A DNA stretch of 64,000 bases from Azophilus sp963663395 (GTDB taxonomy: Bacteria; Pseudomonadota; Gammaproteobacteria; Pseudomonadales; Azotimanducaceae). The first letter of the stretch is position 1, and the number at the start of each line of letters is the position of its first letter. Below are positions 8,107-16,023 of this stretch, one piece after another. The stretch lies in NCBI GenBank assembly GCA_963663395.1, contig OY760226.1:4898001-4962000 (forward strand). Direction: 5' to 3'. The translations under genes and the position numbers were made by a program. Below the pieces are notes generated by a model. That model ran no database searches. It was not told where the DNA came from and was given only the letters and a program-made list of their open reading frames with translations.

Positions 8107-9324
8107 TTACGGTCGCGGTGCGCCGGACTGTGCCGCCCCGAACTCGATCTCCGCCACTTTCGCAAGCGGCAGCGCGGTAATCCTGGGTGTCATGGGATAT
8201 TCCAGCTCTCCGGGATAGATTATCCACAGGTGAGAAAGACCGAGGTCGTCGGCCACGATATGCATCGATTTGGTAGTGCGGGGCGCATCGGTGCATTTGA
8301 ACTCGAATCCCCAGCGCCGTCCGCGCCGCAGCAGCAACAGGTCCAGTTCCGCTCCGCGCTGGGTGGCGTAGAAGTAGGCCTCGCGGGCTCCGTGCGCGAT
8401 CAGCGTCTGTTCCAGGGCAAACCCCTCCCAACTGGCTCCGTAGCGGGGGTGCATCTGCAAGTCCTCCATCTCCTGCAGGCCCAGCAGGAAATGCAGGACG
8501 CCGCTGTCGCGCAGATAGATCTTGGGCGACTTCACCAGGCGCTTGCCCAGGTTCTCGTACCATGGTTCCAACACGCGAATCATGAACGTTCCGGCCAGCA
8601 GGTCGCGATAGCGACTCACTGCCGTAACGCTGACATCCATGGAACGCGCAAGCTCCGAGGCATTCCAGACCTGGCCATGGTAGTGGGCGAGCATGCGCCA
8701 GAATCGCCCGATCGCCGCGGGGGACACCCGGGAAACCAGCCCTGGAATATCCCTCTCCAGAAATGTCTGAGTGAAAGACTCCATCCAGCGCATCCACGCG
8801 GCCGACGAGGGAGCCAGAAAGGCGCGCGGAAAGCCGCCGCGCATCCAGAGATGGCCCTGCCTTGTCGCGCCGGCCTCCGCCAATGAAAGGCCGGCCATGT
8901 CCACGAACTGCACCCTCCCCGCAAGGGTTTCGGAGACACCCTTGACCAGGCTCCAGGACGCGCTTCCCAACAGCAGGAAGACGGCCCGGCGAGCCGGATC
9001 GTCGCAGATGGGCCGCAACACTTCGAACAGTTCCGGCATGCGCTGCACTTCATCGATGACAACCAGCCCCTTGCTGCCACGCAGCACCGCCTCCGGTGTG
9101 TGCATGAGCGCCTCCCGCTGGGAAGCCGCCTCAAGGTCGAACATTCGGTGGTCACCGTGCCACGCTTCCACGACCTGCCGCGCCAACGTGGTCTTGCCAA
9201 CCTGCCTGGCGCCCAGGATCGCTACCACCGGCACCTCGCTCAGCCCGGTATTGATGTCCAGAGTCAAGCGGTCTCTGGTAATATTATGTTGCATATCAAA
9301 CTTAACAAATCGTATATACAACAC
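8107..9324 (-). CDS. AAA ATPase with DUF4143 C-terminal domain
   Basis: 405 residues from GTG at 9324; an internal ATG at 9294 would give 395 and is equally plausible because no clear Shine-Dalgarno marks either. Walker A is GARQVGKTT and Walker B LVVIDEVQ; a DUF4143 region follows, with LYLRDSG-like YLRDSGVLHFLLG and the nuclease-like segment GAELDLLLLRRGRRWGFEFK. This family is widespread and often strain-variable. Proposed roles include toxin-like or defence functions; none is proven. It is a single gene lying between the VapB relic and the 3' end of the group II intron. Confidence 0.8.
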   Translation of the reverse strand: MLYIRFVKFDMQHNITRDRLTLDINTGLSEVPVVAILGARQVGKTTLARQVVEAWHGDHRMFDLEAASQREALMHTPEAVLRGSKGLVVIDEVQRMPELFEVLRPICDDPARRAVFLLLGSASWSLVKGVSETLAGRVQFVDMAGLSLAEAGATRQGHLWMRGGFPRAFLAPSSAAWMRWMESFTQTFLERDIPGLVSRVSPAAIGRFWRMLAHYHGQVWNASELARSMDVSVTAVSRYRDLLAGTFMIRVLEPWYENLGKRLVKSPKIYLRDSGVLHFLLGLQEMEDLQMHPRYGASWEGFALEQTLIAHGAREAYFYATQRGAELDLLLLRRGRRWGFEFKCTDAPRTTKSMHIVADDLGLSHLWIIYPGELEYPMTPRITALPLAKVAEIEFGAAQSGAPRP

Positions 9325-9516
9325 TAAATGATGGATGATTCTAGTGCAACCTGCTCCGCGCTACGCCCACGGATCCGATGTCGAGCCCATACCTGCAAAA
9401 CGACTTGCGCCCGGACAACCGTTAGCCGCAGTAATTCAGTAGAGTCGACGACTGGCGCGGTGGTGGGCCGGCAACATTCCGATTTATACCCACTCCGTTT
9501 CCAGTCGCCGCTCGGC

Positions 9517-9549
<33 letters not shown>

Positions 9550-9558
9550 TCTCCAGGA

Positions 9559-9897
9559 TCATGCCTTCGCCCACGGAAGGTTGTGCGTCGTCGCCGACAG
9601 CCGCACGAGTCCCAGGTCCGAGACCAGGAACTCATAAGGGAAGCGGCGCGTCCCCTGGTTGCCGACCTTGTGTTTCCGGCACAACCACCGGCGGAGCCGA
9701 TAACCGGTGTGGGCGTCAATGGCTCGATACGCCTTGCTCACCGGGCCAAGATGGAAATAATTCCCCCAGCCCACAAGCAGGCGGTTGAGCCGCCCCACCA
9801 CGTCCTCGGCGGCCATACCGGTCGTCCGGCAGGATGTCAGCTTGCTGACCTCCGCCATCGCCCGGCGCACACTCTTCTTCGACGGCCGCGTGCCAAT
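9559..9897 (-). pseudogene. Intron maturase, C-terminal fragment
   Basis: Reading from the transposon junction at 9897: IGTRPSKKSVRRAMAEVSKL, then VVGRLNRLLVGWGNYF and a basic tail LRRWLCRKHK. This is the maturase-specific domain X and the DNA-binding tail of a group II intron reverse transcriptase. The frame joins the N-terminal fragment (13335-14316) exactly if the element at 9903-13329 and one copy of the ATAGG duplication are removed: the restored protein reads ..GRAY-IGTR... It is therefore one gene cut in two. Confidence 0.88.
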
Positions 9898-9902
9898 ATA
9901 GG

Positions 9903-9958
9903 TGTTGTTTCCCGGATTAGATCGTTAGCCGGACCCCGTTTTTCTTCGGATTGTTTCG
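9903..9958. repeat. Left end of transposon: terminal repeat and transposase-binding repeats
   Basis: TGTTGTTTCCCGGATTAG is at the tip. CGGATTAGATCG (9913-9924) and CGGATTGTTTCG (9947-9958), spaced 34 bp, match the repeats inside the right end in inverted orientation. Such arrays bind TnsB/MuA-type transposases. Confidence 0.75.
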
Positions 9959-9989
9959 TTGCTGGATTTCCGGTGATGCCGGATCAATT

Positions 9990-10031
9990 CGGACAGCGGG
10001 TGGGCAAGCTAGCTTGCCCACCCGCTGTCCG
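9990..10031. terminator. 42-bp perfect palindrome near transposon left end
   Basis: The two 21-base halves meeting at 10010/10011 are exact reverse complements (half-site CGGACAGCGGGTGGGCAAGCT). The outer flanks GGATCA and GATCC extend the symmetry imperfectly. With no loop it would form a very stable hairpin in RNA or a cruciform in DNA. It could block read-through transcription into the element, or act as a binding site. No U-tract follows, so terminator function is an inference. Confidence 0.5.
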
Positions 10032-10147
10032 CCCGATCCGCAGAGCACGCCCTGGGGTTCACCGTTCGGCGTTGCTTCCGTAGTCTCTGACCTGATCAAC
10101 GGAATAGGAGGGCCCGGGCGGCCGCCAACCGCCGCCGCCGGGCCCAG

Positions 10148-10777
10148 GTGCCGGTGCAGCTTCGCTTCCAGACGGGGCTTACCGGCGAGCGGTACGTTAT
10201 CGCCCAGGCATGGCGTGAGGCAAGGCTTGAGCGGTGCCCGAACCATCCGCGCGGCGGCTGCTCGCTGGCGCGGCACGGCACCTACGAGCGCAAGACGCCG
10301 CACGGAGCACGCGTCGCTCGCTGGTACTGCCCGCAAAGCCACACGACCTTCAGCCTGCTGCCGGACTGCCTGGCGGCGCGGCTGCCGGGTACGCTCCCTG
10401 ACCTGGAAGCCGTGGTGGCCGTCGCCGAGCGGGCGACCAGTCTGGCGGCTGCGGCCAATGCCCTTCGCCGCGACCCCATCGAACTGCCCGGCGCCATGCG
10501 CTGGGTAGGGCGCCGTGTGCGGCTCGTGCACAACGCACTGAACGCCGTCATCGGCCTGATCCCCGACCGCCTGGCCCCTTGCGTTCCCAACATCGTCGCC
10601 GTGCGCCGACGTCTCGCCAGCGACAGCGCCCTGACGGAGCTTCGCGGTCTGGCCGCGCCGCAGTTGCGGCAGCTGCCGGCGCCCGTGGGCTTCCATCCCC
10701 ACCGTCTCGGCGTGACGGATCGCAATCCGGTCATCCAACACAAGGCGGGGCCTGATCCCCCGTCCGGCGCTGGTTAG
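10148..10777 (+). CDS. Transposon accessory protein with a zinc-ribbon-like region
   Basis: 209 residues from GTG at 10148; an in-frame stop at 10088 bounds the frame and no ATG lies between. CPNHPRGGC near residue 30 and YCPQSHTTFSLL near 60 look like a Cys/His metal-binding ribbon preceding a helical domain (PGTLPDLEAVVAVAE). I do not recognise a named family. It is encoded inside the transposon ends, ahead of the transposase and on the same strand, so a DNA-binding or target-recognition role is likely. Confidence 0.6.
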   Translation: MPVQLRFQTGLTGERYVIAQAWREARLERCPNHPRGGCSLARHGTYERKTPHGARVARWYCPQSHTTFSLLPDCLAARLPGTLPDLEAVVAVAERATSLAAAANALRRDPIELPGAMRWVGRRVRLVHNALNAVIGLIPDRLAPCVPNIVAVRRRLASDSALTELRGLAAPQLRQLPAPVGFHPHRLGVTDRNPVIQHKAGPDPPSGAG

Positions 10778-10822
10778 CTTTCCCGTACCGGGGCCGACCG
10801 CCCCGTGGACGAGGAAAGCACC

Positions 10823-12142
10823 ATGAAAGATCACGACGACGAGGTTCGCGAAGCGATCGCCCTGTTCCGGTACGGCGTTATCGCCGATCTCGTGCACCGG
10901 CCTCGGGGCGCGCAGGGCATCGGCGCGCGGCTCAAGAAGATCGCCGGGCGCACCTACGTCATCCCGGGCAGCGACCGGACCCGCATCGCCGTCAACACCC
11001 TGCGCGGCTGGGTCAAGCTCTACCGCGACGGCGGCTTCGAGGCGCTCTACCCCAAGCCGCGCACCGACCGGGGTCTGCCCCGGCGCCTCCCGGCCGAGGT
11101 CGCCGAGCGCCTCGTGGCGCTCAAGACCGACAATCCCGACTGGTCGGTGCGCTCCGTCATCCGCGCCGCGGGCGAGGAAGGCATCGACCACCCGCTCGCC
11201 CCCTCGACCGTGCATCGGCTGTTCAGCCGCGAGGGCCTGTTCGACAAGAAATCCGGCGACGGCGCCGACCGCCGGCGCTTTGCGTTCAAGGAAGCGGGTG
11301 AGCTGTGGATGGGCGATGTCATGCACGGACCGAAGATCAAGATCGGCCGAACCCGTAAGAAGACTTACCTGATCGCCTTCATCGACGACGCCACCCGCGT
11401 CGTCCCCTTCGCCGCCTTCGCCTTCGCCGAGAACGTTCAGGCCTTCCTGCCGGTGTTCAAGAACGCGATCATCCGCCGCGGAATCTGCCAGCGCCTATAT
11501 GTGGATAACGGTTCTGCCTACCGGTCCCGCCAGCTCTCCCTGGTCTGCGCAAAGCTCGGCATCGCCCTGATCCATGCCCGGCCCCGGCAGCCCGCCGGGA
11601 AGGGAAAGATCGAGCGCTTCTTCAGAACCCTTCGCGGCGGCTGGCTCGCCCACCTCGATGCCGAGACCCAAAACAGCCTGCAGACGCTCAACCGCAGCCT
11701 CTGGGCGTGGATCGAGGGGGACTACCACAATACCCCCCATCGTGGCATCGAGCGGCGCACCCCGCTCGAGCAATGGGCCCTCGCCTCGGCCAGCGTACGC
11801 TACCCCGACGCCACCATGGACCTCGACGACCTGTTCCTCTTCAAGGCCGAACGCCGCGTCCAGAAGGACCGTACCGTCAGCCTGCACGGACGCCTCTACG
11901 AGGTCGACCCCCTGCTACAAGGCGCCACCGTCACCTTGCGCTACGATCCCGAGTGGCCGCCCGGACGACCCCTCAAGGTGGTCCACAACAAAAAACCCGC
12001 CGGCCAGGCCACACGCCTCGACGCCTACGCCAACACCGCCGTGAAACGCACCCACAACACCAAGCAGATCGAACCCGGCGATCCGGCTCCCGAACCGCCG
12101 CCCTCGCCACTGCAACTGCGCAAGTTCAAGGAGAAAGACTGA
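10823..12142 (+). CDS. DDE transposase (TnsB/TniA/Mu-type)
   Basis: 439 residues from ATG at 10823, preceded by GAGGAAAG; a GTG at 10805 lacks a ribosome site. An N-terminal helix-turn-helix region is followed by an rve/RNase-H core with Asp165 (LWMGDVMHGP), Asp228 (YVDNGSAYR) and Glu264 (GKGKIERFFRT). Thirty-five residues separate the last two, the classic DD35E spacing. A beta-barrel Mu-type C-terminal domain follows (TVSLHGRLYEVDP). It would cut and join the element ends. The stop overlaps the ATPase start (TGATG). Confidence 0.88.
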   Translation: MKDHDDEVREAIALFRYGVIADLVHRPRGAQGIGARLKKIAGRTYVIPGSDRTRIAVNTLRGWVKLYRDGGFEALYPKPRTDRGLPRRLPAEVAERLVALKTDNPDWSVRSVIRAAGEEGIDHPLAPSTVHRLFSREGLFDKKSGDGADRRRFAFKEAGELWMGDVMHGPKIKIGRTRKKTYLIAFIDDATRVVPFAAFAFAENVQAFLPVFKNAIIRRGICQRLYVDNGSAYRSRQLSLVCAKLGIALIHARPRQPAGKGKIERFFRTLRGGWLAHLDAETQNSLQTLNRSLWAWIEGDYHNTPHRGIERRTPLEQWALASASVRYPDATMDLDDLFLFKAERRVQKDRTVSLHGRLYEVDPLLQGATVTLRYDPEWPPGRPLKVVHNKKPAGQATRLDAYANTAVKRTHNTKQIEPGDPAPEPPPSPLQLRKFKEKD

Positions 12143-12942
12143 TGTATCTGCGCCACTTCGCCTTCACCCGAATGCCCTTCGAGACCCCCGCCGAGACCGA
12201 CGAACTGTTCGAGTCCAACGCCCGCCGCGAGGCCGAAGCCCGGCTCAATCATCTCATCGAACTCAAGGGCATCGGCATGCTCACCGGCGAGGTCGGCTCC
12301 GGCAAGACCACCGTCTGCCGACACCTCACCGCGCAACTCCACCCCGGCCTCTATCGCGTGCACTACGTCGCGCTGACCACCGGCAACGTGCTCGACATGT
12401 ACAAGTCCATCGCCTGGGAACTCGGACTGCCCATCGAGCGCTCCCGCTCCGCCGCCTACAACGCCATCCGCACCGAGATCTCCCGCCTCGCCATCGAAGC
12501 CAAACAACTGCCCATCCTCGTCGTCGACGAGGCCCACCATCTGCGCAACGATGTCCTCGAAGACCTCCGGCTGCTCACCAACTTCGCCATGGACTCCCAA
12601 AACCGCATGTGCCTGATCCTCGTCGGCCTCACCGAGTTGCGCCGCCGCCTCACCATGGCCGTGCACGAATCGCTCTCCCAGCGCCTCGTCGTCCGCCACC
12701 ATCTCACCGGCCTCGAGCGCGACGAGGTCGACGCCTACCTCACCCACCGCGTGCGGCTCGCCGGCTGCGAACTGCCCCTGTTCGAACCACCCGCCGTCGA
12801 GGCGCTGTTCCAGAGCGCCCGCGGACTGCCGCGCCAGATCAACCGCATCGCCCACTACGCACTCTCCGCCGCTGCGCTGGACAAGGCCCGCACCGTCAAT
12901 ACCGACCATCTCCAGACCGCCCTCGACGAACTTCGGCCATGA
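12142..12942 (+). CDS. Transposition AAA ATPase (TnsC/TniB/ExeA-like)
   Basis: 266 residues. Walker A GEVGSGKTT at residues 49-57, Walker B LPILVVDEAHHL near 120, a sensor-type LILVGLTEL and an arginine-rich LPRQINRIAHYAL. Proteins of this type form ATP-dependent filaments on DNA and direct the transposase to target sites. It overlaps the transposase by one base and the next gene by four, so the three are translationally coupled. Confidence 0.88.
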   Translation: MYLRHFAFTRMPFETPAETDELFESNARREAEARLNHLIELKGIGMLTGEVGSGKTTVCRHLTAQLHPGLYRVHYVALTTGNVLDMYKSIAWELGLPIERSRSAAYNAIRTEISRLAIEAKQLPILVVDEAHHLRNDVLEDLRLLTNFAMDSQNRMCLILVGLTELRRRLTMAVHESLSQRLVVRHHLTGLERDEVDAYLTHRVRLAGCELPLFEPPAVEALFQSARGLPRQINRIAHYALSAAALDKARTVNTDHLQTALDELRP

Positions 12943-13145
12943 TCTTCGACATCGACCTGCCCGACGAAATCTCCGACGAAACCGCCGTCGTCGTCCCCGA
13001 CTTCCTCTACGCCCTCGGCGATGCCATCGCCAACCGCTACTACGGCCAGATCCGCCGCTACTACGAAGACCGGCGGCAACCGCCGCCACCCCCCGACGAC
13101 GACAGGCAACTATCCCTCTTCCCCGAGCTCGACATCCCCTTCTGA
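12939..13145 (+). CDS. Small acidic transposon protein
   Basis: 68 residues, ATG overlapping the ATPase stop (ATGA at 12939-12942). Acidic start (MIFDIDLPDEISDE), a central helix with FLYALGDAIANRYYGQIRRY, and a proline/aspartate-rich tail ending LSLFPELDIPF. No known family. Tight coupling to the ATPase suggests a structural or regulatory partner, perhaps a target-selection adaptor. The acidic, proline-rich tail could be a protein-docking peptide. Confidence 0.6.
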   Translation: MIFDIDLPDEISDETAVVVPDFLYALGDAIANRYYGQIRRYYEDRRQPPPPPDDDRQLSLFPELDIPF

Positions 13146-13249
13146 CAATCCGGCGCAGGGCGGTCCCCACCACCCTCGGTTCCCTCTTTACCGCTGGCTC
13201 CCGGTCACAAGACTCATGACGCCATCACCCCATGCCTTGCCGGTAAAAC

Positions 13250-13329
13250 CCAAACAATCCGAAGAATCCAGCACCGTGCCCGCCGAAACAATCCGAGAAA
13301 TCCGTCACGAAACAATCCGAGATACAACA
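13250..13329. repeat. Right end of transposon: three transposase-binding repeats and terminal repeat
   Basis: AAACAATCCGA-type repeats occur at 13250-13261, 13284-13295 and 13308-13319, and the end reads GAGATACAACA before the ATAGG duplication. They are inverted copies of the left-end CGGATTGTTTCG repeats. The asymmetric numbers (two left, three right) resemble Tn7-like ends. Confidence 0.78.
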
Positions 13330-13334
13330 ATAGG

Positions 13335-14316
13335 CCCGTCCCGTCGTCGGCGAGTGGCAGCGGCCAATCGTGTAACCGAGAAAATCGAAGTCCTCGCCCG
13401 GCAGCCGTCGCATCCGCGTCTTGTCTTCGTTGACCGTCAGCTTCAGCTTACCCATCATCCTGCGCATCACCAACATCGCCTCCGCCGCCGTTCCCCGGCA
13501 GCAGATCACAAAATCGTCGGCATAGTTCACGATGTGGGCGTTCAGGCGCCGCGCATAACCCAACTGTTTCCAGCCGAGCAGAAATCGTCGCATATACAGG
13601 TTCGACAGCAATGGCGAGACCGGCGCCCCTTGCGGAACTCCGCGCTTCTCGTCCTTCGCTCGGGTCGTCCGTCGCCAGCCACCCTGCCCGTCGTCTTCCT
13701 CCACCGGCGCCACCAGCCACTGTTTGATCAGGGCCAGCATGTGCCGGTCGCTTACCCGACGCGCTACCGATTTCATCAGTTCCGCGTGCGGGATGCTGTC
13801 GAAATATCCGGACAAGTCCGCATCGACCACCTCATCGTGACCGTGCGTGACCAGCTTGTGGACGTGCCGAACCGCATCCTGCGCCCGATGGTTCGCGCGG
13901 TACGCGTATTGCTCCGACTGCAGGTCCGCCTCGAAGATCGGTTCGAGTACCAGCACCGCCGCCGTCTGCACCACCCGGTCCCGTATCGTCGGTATCCCGA
14001 GCGGCCTGCGTCCCCCGTTCGCCTTCGGTATCCACGCCCGGCGTACCGGGGCGGCTCGATAGGTCTTCTTCCTCAGTTCCTCCGCCAGTTCGTCGAGCCA
14101 CGACTCCCGTCCCCGTTCCTCGATCTCTCGAAACGTCTCATCATCCACACCCGGTGCACCGCGCGCCGCGCGGCTCAACGCATAGGCATGGCTCAGCACG
14201 TCCCGACGGTAGACCTTGTCGTAGACGAGATAGAACCGGAACCCGACTTCTTCCTTCGCTTTCGCATGCAATGCCTTACGGAGCTTCTCAACCGTTTCCG
14301 GCGTTCTCAGACTCAT
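13335..14316 (-). pseudogene. Group II intron reverse transcriptase/maturase, N-terminal fragment
   Basis: From ATG at 14316 with an upstream GAGGTGA ribosome site, about 327 genuine residues. They carry RT0-RT7 blocks, including IPKANGGRRPLGIPTIRDR, DADLSGYFDSI, GVPQGAPVSPLLSNLYM and the active-site YADD at residues 265-268. Sequence is normal up to GRAY at the transposon junction; beyond 13335 the open frame continues into transposon DNA to 13225 and is artefactual. Domain X and the tail are 3.4 kb away at 9559-9897. Confidence 0.88.
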
Positions 14317-14823
14317 TCGTCAATCACCTCGCGCTCGCTCCTGCCAGCATTATTCCCAGACCAAGGGTCCTTTCCTCCACCAGCATTACCCGGCTTCATC
14401 AGTACTACGACCCTTTCCGCCACCCCAAGGAGCCGGTTCCGTGCCTCACGACACCACCGTCGGCCAGCGCCGCTTGCCAGCCGCCCCAAGGGGTTTCCCG
14501 TGTTGCACACAACCCCTCTTTCACACATGCCGTCGCCATTACCCCGGCGGAACCGTTGGGTGCCTGCGTCGTTCGCCTTCCCCAACGGCGGCGGCCTTCC
14601 CCGCAATTCAGACGGGTCGGCTTCCGCATTGCCCTTTTCGAGGCCTGCTCAGCGTTCACTGCACGTTACGGCCTGTGCGCTCGCCAAGTCCCTACGGACC
14701 CTCTACACCAGAAGCTTCGACCGGTTCGTTACCTCCACGGCCGTTCCGATTGCTACCGGCTGGAACGACATTTGCCGGGTGGGGTTCGCACCCACTAAGG
14801 TTGTGCACCTTTGCACGGCGCAC
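14317..14823 (-). ncRNA. Group II intron 5' structural RNA (domains I-IV)
   Basis: The 507 nt between the GTGCG 5' end and the maturase start are open in short overlapping frames only. They contain many self-complementary stretches, for instance GTGGGTGCGAACCCCAC near the 5' end (about 14778-14795), as expected for the folded intron core. No separate gene is supported here. Confidence 0.6.
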
Positions 14824-15114
14824 TGAATAGATAAAGCAGAAGCCCTTGATCATGCAAAATTGGTGTTGCCAGTGTTGCCTATTCCATGAAAAGTTGCTGC
14901 CTGTTCGACGTTTCAATCGCCATCCGTTCCAGGCAAAGTTGCCGGTTCCAGGTCGGAGAGTAGCGACGCGGTCTGTGACTTCGATGGTTACCAAGAGGTA
15001 GCACGTCCCGCGCGCCGGCATTTGCGTTTCTGCCCTCGGCGAGCAGGCGGAGCAATTCATTCAGAACGACGACTTCTGTCTCCTGGTTCATGTATTTGTT
15101 CGTTCTACCGGGTC

Positions 15115-15300
15115 GCAGATCATCAACCGTCGTATCGGCACGCGGTTTGCTGCAACAAGGCACCGCACCTATACTGGCTAATCTAGCTAGGTAAAGGCCG
15201 TTCGGTGCTCGTCAACGTCCACGACGCAAAGTCACAGCTCTCGAAACTCATCGCCGCGGCCGAGGCCGGCGATGACGTGGTGATCGCACGCAAGGGCAAG
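15115..15300. repeat. Duplicated vapB-like promoter and 5' gene region, copy B
   Basis: Partner of 7840-8037; see the shared landmarks CTGGCTAATCTAG and GTCAACGTCCACGACGCAAA. Relative to copy A, the sequence upstream (14990-15115) has extra or replaced DNA. The 14824-15114 interval otherwise shows no gene I can support. Confidence 0.7.
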
Positions 15301-15407
15301 CCGGCGCCACGCCTGGGGCGGGTTTCAATTCGATGAGCCTGGCGCACCTGGCGGATACCGTTCCGGAATTCGACGAACCGATGGACGATGATGAGCTGGA
15401 TCTGTGA
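15205..15407 (+). pseudogene. Phd/VapB-type antitoxin with frameshift
   Basis: GTG at 15205 gives VLVNVHDAKSQLSKLIAAAE, then VVIARKGKP and a stop at 15334. The antitoxin's expected acidic C-terminus (TVPEFDEPMDDDELDL) continues in a different frame from about 15333 to the TGA at 15405. One indel therefore splits the gene. The DNA-binding half alone might still repress its promoter. The toxin relic follows directly. Confidence 0.7.
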
Positions 15408-15743
15408 AGGAAGGCAAGTCCTGAGCGACGTGCTGCGGATGCGGATGCGGTTTACGTCAGTCCCATCAGCATCTACGAAGTGGTTCGCAAGGTCGCCATC
15501 GGCAAGTGGCCGGAGATCGTGCCGAATCTCGACGCGCTGCTGGCCGAGCAACAGACCGTATCGGCTCCCTTCACGCGTGCCGTGGCCGCCCGGGCCGGGG
15601 CGCTCGATTGGGCGCACAGGGATCCGTTCGACCGGCTCATCGCCGCCACCGCGATCGAGATGGGCTGGGAACTGATTTCCAAGGACCCTGAATTCGACGC
15701 ACTTGACGGAATTCATGGGTGGCGAGGGAGAGTCTGGTCGTAG
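15408..15743 (+). pseudogene. VapC-type PIN-domain toxin lacking its N-terminus
   Basis: The frame after the antitoxin stop reads DAVYVSPISIYEVVRKVAIG, then WAHRDPFDRLIAATAIEMG and LISKDPEFDAL. This is the C-terminal three-quarters of a PIN ribonuclease. The first acidic active-site residue (LDTH-type start) has been deleted, while the later Asp residues in HRDPFDR remain. A residual open frame from GTG at 15480 encodes 87 residues. Loss of the first Asp should abolish metal binding. Confidence 0.7.
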
Positions 15744-15759
15744 CACAGGGCCGCTGGCA

Positions 15760-15885
15760 AAGAAAGGTAACCGCGGCTGTCGCCCAGGATGATGATGGTG
15801 GTGGTGCGTTTGTCGAGGTCGTCCAGGCACAGGCGCTTGAAGTCCTGGAAGGCGTGGCCATAGCCGGTGGAGCCACCGCCGGCAA
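15760..15885 (-). pseudogene. CoxE-like VWA-domain protein relic
   Basis: The minus-strand frame gives GGGSTGYGHAFQDFKRL, then DDLDKRTTTIIILGDSRG. That resembles the C-terminal part of CoxE/YehP-like von Willebrand A proteins (..DYGxAFxDF..LDRRTTVIVLGD..). Neither the MIDAS DxSxS motif nor the rest is present. The small surrounding open frame (15713-15901) is not a plausible gene. A MoxR ATPase partner is not nearby. Confidence 0.45.
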
Positions 15886-15940
15886 CTATCGCAATTCGCA
15901 TTCACGCTACGGATTTTTGCGCTTTTGGAAAGCGTATCGG
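15873..15940. repeat. Dispersed 68-bp repeat, copy 2
   Basis: Matches 4924-4991 (see copy 1). It overlaps the VWA relic's upstream side and ends 84 bp before the SDR start codon. Confidence 0.6.
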
Positions 15941-16023
15941 CCATTCTGTTGCAATATGCGCTTTGAATCATTAGCTTTGACTGCATCCCGCACTTGCGAG
16001 GCCCGCTTCGGAATCGAACGATC

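Larger units (their letters stand above)
9903..13329 (+). mobile_element. 3,427-bp TnsB/TnsC-type transposon with 5-bp target duplication
   Basis: The element begins TGTTGTTTCCCGGATT and ends (read inward on the other strand) TGTTGTATCTCGGATT, giving imperfect terminal inverted repeats with TG..CA termini. It is flanked by ATAGG at 9898-9902 and 13330-13334. Extra copies of a CGGATTGTTTCG motif sit inside both ends. It carries a zinc-ribbon-like protein, a DD35E transposase, an AAA ATPase and a 68-residue protein, the last three overlapping by 3-4 or fewer bases. The layout is that of Tn7/Tn5053/Mu-like elements in which an ATPase chooses the target. All parts look intact, so it may be active. 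Confidence 0.88.

Noticed and set aside
9325..9480. Integron attC-like GCTAACGG-type sequence next to the intron 3' side
   Set aside because: No paired R'/R'' core sites or gene cassettes can be shown; the similarity is too short.
9917..11326. 469-codon minus-strand frame across the transposon
   Set aside because: It overlaps the zinc-ribbon and transposase genes and crosses the element's palindrome; no domain is recognisable.
12025..13173. 382-codon minus-strand frame opposite the transposition ATPase
   Set aside because: Gly/Arg/Glu-rich shadow of the ATPase; no motif.
14761..14823. tRNA-like GGGTTCG-A-CC stretch near 14785
   Set aside because: The GTGGGTGCGAACCCCAC stem belongs to the 5' part of the group II intron; no acceptor stem or anticodon arm can be drawn.
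13021..14826. 601-codon plus-strand frame opposite the maturase
   Set aside because: Antisense to the reverse transcriptase with its YADD box; proline- and arginine-rich, no domain.
14879..15163. 94-codon minus-strand frame between the intron and the antitoxin relic
   Set aside because: No recognisable domain or ribosome site, and part of it is the decayed duplicated promoter region; not supportable as a gene.
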